The notes under the pieces: generated by a model
Seen by the model: the letters and a program-made list of their open reading frames with translations, nothing else
What the model was told of the DNA's origin: nothing
Database searches by the model: none
In this document: one piece after another, positions 57,837 to 64,000 of the stretch
Position numbering within the stretch: the first letter of the stretch is position 1
How the letters are laid out: the number at the start of each line of letters is the position of its first letter
Source of the DNA: Persicaria tinctoria
Taxonomy: Eukaryota > Streptophyta > Magnoliopsida > Caryophyllales > Polygonaceae
Reading direction: 5' to 3'
Assembly: GCA_037127255.1 (NCBI GenBank)
Contig: JBANSL010000018.1
Location: 18,821,175-18,885,174 of the forward strand
DNA length: 64,000 bases
Made by a program: the position numbers and the translations under genes

Positions 57837-58080
57837 TGCGAGAATTTGGGGTAAGTCAACCGCGGTTGAGCGTCCTTTCGGATGAGATCTTTGATCGCTG
57901 AACAACCCGTAGAATCTGTGAAAGTTGAAGTCATGCCAAGGTGAGTAAGTCAATCAGCTCCCTGGTTGTTGTCTCTACAAACGTGTGAGAACAAGATAGC
58001 GTCAAAGGAATAACAAACGGTGAGCAAGTCGGAAAAAGTCATTTTGACTTCCCAAGCACACGTCACAAACTCCCTCTACA
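57837..58080 (-). pseudogene. LINE fragment: RNase H C-terminal end
   Basis: Minus strand reads FDAILFSHVCRDNNQGAD, stop, LTHLGM, the end of the RNase H region that closes plant L1 ORF2. An A-rich stretch follows on that strand (57835-57810), as expected of a LINE 3' end. One stop inside. Confidence 0.7.
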
Positions 58081-58431
58081 GAGCACCCACATTAGTAGTT
58101 TTTAAGTGGGTTTTTAGAGACAAGCTAAGAAAATATTATAATATTAAAGAAAGGTTAAAAACCCAATTTTGAGTTGTTTGGGTAGCAACTACACTAAAAA
58201 CCCAAGAAACCCAAATTAAAATGAGATAGAAGGGGGGTGGAGAAAGAGTGAGTGGAAATTGATGGGACAAAAGGAAAGGTGGGACCGTATGCTATTATTT
58301 ATAAGTGTAGAAATAACAAATGAGGGTTTTTATGGATGCGGGTAAAAAAATAAGTTGGGTTTTTTAAGGAGAGACCGAGTGTGATAAAAGAGATTAAGAA
58401 ACTCAAGAAATCCGCACTAATGTGGATGCTC
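58081..58431. mobile_element. MITE with GAGCA(C/T)CCACATTAGT ends
   Basis: GAGCACCCACATTAGT at the left and GAGCATCCACATTAGT inverted at the right, one mismatch. 351 bp, no ORF. The target duplication is unclear, so PIF/Harbinger versus hAT is undecided. Confidence 0.7.
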
Positions 58432-58439
58432 TAAAGGCG

Positions 58440-59495
58440 CTCATAATGGTAGAAAATCCCCCAATCCCCCTCTACCTCCAAACACGTGATCCCCTTTTAA
58501 TCACATCCGTCATCCCATGGTGAAGGTCTCAAAACTCAGCGTACAAAGTCGAAACCAAACCACAATCTTACGTCCCACAAGACAAAACATACTCTCTTCA
58601 TGTAGTCACGGATACCAAATCCAAAAGCCGCGCGATCAATCGATCAAAATGAAATTTCATGAATCTAGACTCGACTGCAGTTGGATTTCCGCTGTGTGGA
58701 GGCAAATGTGACATAAAATCATTTTTAATTAAATAAAAAAACTTAAAAATATCCTTTAACAATATGCTTAATCTCTATAGATCCGGAAACCCAAATCTCC
58801 AAAATGAACGCGCCCCACGTGCTACCTTCACCGAAACCCTAAATTCCCATCTCTGAAACAAAAATAAACCCCAACTTTCCACCATGGAAGTTCATCTTTG
58901 CTCATGTATCCTCAGATTCGTACTCTTTTTCCTTGAGTTCTCATCCGAAATTGAAAGCTTTTTGGTTTTGGATCTGGATTTCTAGTTTACTCGCCATTCA
59001 ATCTCAAGCTCTCTTACTACTGATAGACCGAAAGCTCTCATCTTCTGTTCAATTTCTTAAGAACCCTAACCCCAAATCAGGTTCGATTCCAACCATAATC
59101 TCTACAAATCCCGTGATATTATCTCTATTCAGGCCCCTAATATCTACAAGCCTGAACTTTCGATTTGATCGATGGGGCTGTATGGGTTGCTTTTGGATTC
59201 TCCCCTTCTGCGCTCACCAGGAGTTCCTCGCCGGCGCCATCCTCAAATTTCGCCTACTGGATGTGCCTCATACTACCACCTATAGCTATGGACACCGTCG
59301 GTCCTATTCCGATTGTTCTTCAATGGAAGCTTGGGCTTTTGGGGTCAGTTCTCTCCTCTCCCGGGGCTCGTCTTGCGTGTTTGGAGTGCCTGCTGCTTCT
59401 CCCTTTGCCGGTGTTGCCTTACCATCTTCTCCGCTGTAAGTCACTCCTCTTTGAGTTGTGATAACTTCTTCTCTGACTTGCACCAAATTATTATC
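58440..59495 (+). other. leader or upstream region of the LINE
   Basis: Becomes C/T-rich and leader-like from 58800 on. Open frames (58933-59439, 59165-59461) are not recognised. The LINE 5' end is probably here but no target duplication can be tested because the 3' end is outside the window. Confidence 0.4.
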
Positions 59496-61040
59496 ATGGA
59501 CAAATTTGAAAATGATAACAACTCTAAGGGAAATTCCGAAAAGAATGACACCCATACCCCATCAGGGGCCTCCTCAGTGAGCAACCCCCTCAAACAACCC
59601 AATCTTCCACACACTAGGAAGCAGAAATGTGACACCCAACAAAATCTCACCCTCTCCTCAGCCAAGGTTGATAAGGAGAAAGGAAAAATTGACATTACAC
59701 CCCTATTACACAACGTGAAAACCAAATACCATTTCCACACTATTACACAACTAATGACCATCCTTACTAATTTTACTATCTGCATCCAATACCTTGGGCT
59801 CTTGATTGTTTATATGCTAAACAGATCCTCCTTTGTGCTTAATCTCCTAATTAGCATGATCAACTTTTGGCTAGCTGTAACTATCATAACACCCAATTCA
59901 CTGGTATATCAACTAGCTGATAGGTTACTTGATATCAGCATTATCTACAACACCCATGGTTCCCCTTACTCTATGATCTCCCTATTTTTTTTTTACATCT
60001 TATTACTTGTTGGTATTTCTATTAAATTCTCTGCCACCATTTGTTTTTGTAACCATTTAACAAAGCTGCACACATATATTCTGTATCGAACTATGCCTTA
60101 TAAGGCCTTAATCTATTTTGATTTTACTAATCTACCTATCTGCACACATATTTACTATAACTTCAGTATGAACACAAACCTCAAATGTTATTTACTCACA
60201 AATCTATTAGCAAGAAATCAGAAATCTGCATTCACAAGTTATTTGTTCATAAATTGGTCAACAATAAACAAAATAGTTGCTTTTACTAGTTACTGTGAGT
60301 TACACATTCTGATGGAAATCAACCTCAACTTATGTCAAACCATATATTTCAAACAACAATATTTTTACATGATCTTCATATACTGGTACTTGCTGATTTT
60401 GTCCTTCTTGACATTGTTTATAAATCCCATAAATTCTGATCACAAGCAAGTTTTAAACAATCACATGATGCTCACTGATATGTTGATGTACTCTTCTCAA
60501 GGGCAATCTGTTTGGCTATTGCTGCTGACTATGACCACTATAACCAAGGCACTTAAGCTTCAGCACCTTCTAGCCGGTAGCAGGTTCCCTAATCTTCAAA
60601 ATATGAACTTTATTTATGTTTTTGTTCATCTTGTCCTACCAAACCCATCTGACCAGTCACTACCCAAGTCTGATCAGCTACTTAACATCCTCAAGAAGGT
60701 GCTTTCTAGCACCAAACCTACAATTACACACACTATTCTCTACCCCAAGTTGAGCATTCTGACATGCTGTCAACAAATTACCAGGGCAGGAATTGTATTC
60801 CAAAACCCCAATGACATTACCTTGTACCCTAGCGATTTCAATTTGGATTGCAATCAACTGCATACATACTCTACATTTTACACTAACCATGCTCGAGAGG
60901 AATTTCTTCTCGAGCATTTTGACGCATCAACCATGTCACAGGTATATTCAAATCAGATCACACACACATGCAACTGGAGGGGCAGCAGTACACCACACCA
61001 TCTGTGTGTTGCTCACCATCATCACAACTGCAGCAAATGA
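59496..61040 (+). CDS. hydrophobic ORF in the ORF1 position of an L1-type LINE
   Basis: ATG at 59496 (MDKFENDNNSKGNSEKNDTH) gives 514 residues; the frame is also open upstream to 59313. Residues 1-80 are polar and charged. The rest is Leu/Ile/Phe/Tyr/Asn/Thr-rich with at least five stretches long enough for membrane helices (around residues 95-120, 125-150, 165-195, 285-310 and 335-355). None of the usual plant L1 ORF1 features (RNA-recognition motif, zinc knuckle CCHC) are visible. The strand is poor in G, which lowers the chance of TAG and TGA, so a partly accidental frame cannot be excluded. Stops 267 bp before ORF2. Confidence 0.45.
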   Translation: MDKFENDNNSKGNSEKNDTHTPSGASSVSNPLKQPNLPHTRKQKCDTQQNLTLSSAKVDKEKGKIDITPLLHNVKTKYHFHTITQLMTILTNFTICIQYLGLLIVYMLNRSSFVLNLLISMINFWLAVTIITPNSLVYQLADRLLDISIIYNTHGSPYSMISLFFFYILLLVGISIKFSATICFCNHLTKLHTYILYRTMPYKALIYFDFTNLPICTHIYYNFSMNTNLKCYLLTNLLARNQKSAFTSYLFINWSTINKIVAFTSYCELHILMEINLNLCQTIYFKQQYFYMIFIYWYLLILSFLTLFINPINSDHKQVLNNHMMLTDMLMYSSQGQSVWLLLLTMTTITKALKLQHLLAGSRFPNLQNMNFIYVFVHLVLPNPSDQSLPKSDQLLNILKKVLSSTKPTITHTILYPKLSILTCCQQITRAGIVFQNPNDITLYPSDFNLDCNQLHTYSTFYTNHAREEFLLEHFDASTMSQVYSNQITHTCNWRGSSTPHHLCVAHHHHNCSK

Positions 61041-61306
61041 CTTATTAGGTACCACGTAAACCATAGATTCACCTGTAACAGAGGATTCAACATCAACATT
61101 CCCATTTGTAAATTTGTAATTCTCTTGTGTACCTCATGGACTCAAGAAACTAAAAATTGCATCTATGCTTGGACTGTAAATCGAATTCACAAGCAACTGG
61201 CGTTGATTCTTAGTTGCTTTGTTCTGGTCTTTGCCTCGGTTCAAAGGCCAACACTTATGCGAAAGCAACACCCATTAGTAACCCCTATTCAAAATCAGAT
61301 ATAAAA

Positions 61307-64000
61307 ATGAAAATCAGCTATTGGAATATACGGGGCCTAGCTCGGAAAAACACATGGACTGAGATAAACTCAACATGTAAAGCTGAACACACACAAATTT
61401 TAGCCCTAGCAGAAACCAAACTCCAAACCCCTCCGAAAGACTCTCTTTGGCGCAGTGTTGGTTTTGACAATCTCCGATTCTGTCCGTCACGCGGCCTATC
61501 GGCTGGCCTTTGTCTGCTTTGGAAATCCTCTCACCTAAATAAAGACACTTTCATAATCATATCATCGGGTGAAAGATATATTCTATCTGAATATCACAGC
61601 AACAATAGAAACCTCACGTTCACAATATTATTGGTCTATGCCCCCCCACACCAACACCAAAAATTAGCCTTTTGGAACGAGATAACCTCACTAATCCAAA
61701 CCAGCCCCTATCCATGTATCATTGTAGGTGATCTCAATGATATTTTATGCCCTTCTGACAAGTCAGGGGGTGCTATTCCCGCTGTGTCAAGATGTTCTAG
61801 ACTCACAGACTTCATACTAAAATATGATCTAATAGACCTCCCCACGACTGGAAACCAATTTACTTGGCGAAAAAGCTCACACGCTAAAAACAACACTTAT
61901 GAAAAATTAGATCGTTTTCTGGTTCATAGGAACATATATGCTATTCTCCCACATTTAACCACCAAGAATCACGCATTCACAACATCCGATCACTCTCAAA
62001 TAACTCTTGAGCTCTTCCCTAACGAGCTACCAATAATGCAACCCTTTAAGTTTGAACTAGCATGGACAAAACACAAGGATTACGAAAATTTAGTTCAGCA
62101 AGCCTGGCGCCTAAACCCCCCGGGCTCGCATCTCTTTAAACTAACTAAGCGCCTCCAAGATCTTAAAAAGAAAAGTAAAATTTGGAGCAAGAAAACCTTT
62201 GGGAATGTATTCTTACAAATTGCCAATACTGAAACAGAAATGCAACACCTACAAGCCCAAATGTTCATAAAGTATGACAAAAATATAGATATAAAGCACC
62301 AGCGTCTCCTAAATAAATACAACAAACTGATAAACTTTCAAAAAACCTATTGGGGACAACGAGCAAAGCGAACCCATATCAAGAATATGGATACTAACTC
62401 CAAATATTTTCATCGCATTGCTACTGGGCGGAGAAACAGAAACATAATAAAAAGCCTTGTCACCAAGGATGGCACTACCCTTGACTCAGTACCGCTAATT
62501 CGAGAAGAAATTAAGACGGACTTCGTAGGGCGTTTCTCTGCTGCACCCCTGCCTCAGGGTTCTTGTAGCCTCCTGGACAACATATCGCCTACAATATCTA
62601 AAGCTGATAATGACTGACTAACCCAACCAATCTCGAACTCTGAGGTTAAGGCTGCTGTCTTTTCTCTGGCTAGGGATAAATCACCGGGCCCCGACGGCTA
62701 TCCCGCCGGATTTTTCCGTACTTACTGGCACATAGTTGGCCCTTCTGTCATCAAGGCCACCAAGGGTTTTTTTACAAGTGGGAAAATTCTCAAACAAATC
62801 AACCACACATTTATAACATTAATACCCAAATGTGATAATCCCAAAACTACCAACAACTTTAGACCCATTAGTCTCTGCTCAACCATTTACAAAATAATAT
62901 CCAAAATCCTTACCAACAGACTACGACAAATTCTCCCCAAGCTTATTCACCCATTACAGAGTGCATTCATTGCAAAGCGATCTATACAAGACAACATCCT
63001 AATCGCTAATGAAATATTCCACTCATTTCAACACAAAAAAGGGAACTCTGGATGGATGGCAGTCAAAATGGACATGGAAAAAGCATTTGATATGGTTCGA
63101 TGGGATTTTCTGCTCAACATTCTTGAAAAATTCGGGTTCTGCAACAAATTCTGTTGTTGGATCAAGGAATGCATAACAACTGTATCCTACTCGGTCCTTG
63201 TTAAAAATGAACCAACTGAATTATTTACTCCATCAAAGGGCCTCCGTCAAGGAGACCCGCTATCTCCGTACCTATTCCTCCTCGTATATGAAGTTCTAGC
63301 CCGGGGACTACAAACTGAAACGAACCGGCACCGTAGTCATCTTGGTATCTCAATCAAACGATCCTCCTATAAGATTCCTTTCTTGGCTTTTGCTGATGAC
63401 ATAATCATTTTTGCTTCTGCCACCAAAACAGCCTGTGACCAAATCAAGGCAATTACTCAAAATTTCTGCCACCATTCCGGACAACGTATAAACTACCATA
63501 AATCAGCTTTCTACACTACTCCAAATGTAGGACATAACATAAAAAACACAATTAAGAATGAACTTCAGATACCATATACAACCAACCTGGGAATTTATCT
63601 GGGATGCCCAGTCATTACTGGCAAAGTCTCTAACACCACCTTTGAGGACATCACAAAATCTAGCAGACCTCAACTAACAAAATGGACAGCTAACAATCTA
63701 TCACAAGCAGGAAGATGCACACTTATCAAATCTAACCTCGCAGCAAAACCTTACACATTATGCAGTGCTTCCTACTTCCATCACACATACATAAGGAGTT
63801 AGACAAGATAAATAGAAACTTTCTTCGGAACAAAGGCCCTAAACACAAACCCCTTATTAACTGGTTTGAGGTGTGCAAATCTCGATCCAACGGGGGCTTG
63901 GGTCTTCGCCTCTCTGAAGACATGAACAAAACATTTCAACTAAAACTCCTCTGGAAAATACTAGCAGAACCAGAAAACCCTTGGGTAAAACTAGTATCCC
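61307..64000 (+). pseudogene. L1-type LINE ORF2 (endonuclease, RT), lightly damaged, cut by window end
   Basis: ATG at 61307. Endonuclease: ISYWNIRGLA, LAETKL, IIVGDLNDIL, FTTSDHSQI. A TGA at 62615-62617 interrupts, then the same frame continues with the RT: KSPGPDGYPAGFF, NFRPISLCS, MDMEKAFDMVRWDF, KGLRQGDPLSPYLF and FADDIIIF, to 63802. A one-base shift near 63785 leads into LDKINRNFLRN, GGLGLRLSEDMN and on to the window edge. Same LINE lineage as 23860-27660 but much better preserved. Active in the recent past at most. Confidence 0.88.

Noticed and set aside
59313..59495. N-terminal extension of the LINE first ORF
   Set aside because: In frame but leader-like; the ATG at 59496 begins a typical polar N-terminus.

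Overview
The window looks like a transposon-rich, AT-rich stretch of a dicot-type flowering plant genome. The evidence is two intron-containing CYP81-type P450 genes, Athila-type Ty3/gypsy retroelements, L1-type LINEs with a C-terminal RNase H region, an RTE-type LINE with a (TTG)n tail, Stowaway MITEs, CACTA and Mutator-like DNA transposons, and a plant-mobile-domain (PMD) sequence. The species cannot be read from the sequence. No rRNA, tRNA or CRISPR was found.

Layout. 1-2755: end of an unidentified gene, a promoter-like block (telo-box plus site II motifs) and an unidentified ORF. 2756-6117: a non-autonomous CACTA element with intact TIRs and a TGG target duplication; a 692-bp full-length foldback element with a 9-bp duplication is nested in it. 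6317-17879: a composite Athila-type insertion bounded by a perfect 5-bp duplication (ATGAG). It has three LTR copies, a truncated integrase, a gag ORF and two extra ORFs, but no complete pol. 17880-23850: an unidentified ORF, an ACATGAC-rich repeat field and little else. 23860-27660: decayed L1. 28072-32938: P450 gene A (minus strand), whose 3.2-kb first intron holds a duplicated exon-1 stub, a retroposon, an endogenous-pararetrovirus-like remnant and a Stowaway. 33521-41859: an 8.3-kb CACTA element with a Ptta/En/Spm-type gene (minus strand) and an antisense captured exon of a TOM1-like (TOL) gene. 42604-44146: RTE LINE. 44474-46245: MITEs and a second foldback element. 46552-48667: P450 gene B, intact, minus strand, about 14 kb from gene A. 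51139-56530: a Mutator-like element carrying PMD, a MULE transposase C-terminus with SWIM zinc finger, and an OTU protease domain, between arrays of a palindromic GACGTGCAAG motif. 57837-58080: antisense LINE fragment. 59496-64000: an L1-type LINE running off the window, with an unusual hydrophobic first ORF.

The P450s are the only plausible functional host genes. Most of the rest is selfish DNA in nested layers. The observations I rate highest are: (a) hairpins with compensatory stem changes just 5' of the purine tracts of the Athila elements; (b) replacement of U3 between LTRs that otherwise share R/U5, with each U3 matched to GC-rich motifs in the leader of its own extra ORF; (c) the PMD/MULE/OTU element, whose four premature stops are all TAG where a CAG is plausible; (d) the TOL exon inside a CACTA transposase gene; (e) the membrane-like ORF in the ORF1 position of a LINE. 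All similarity calls come from reading motifs; no database search was run.
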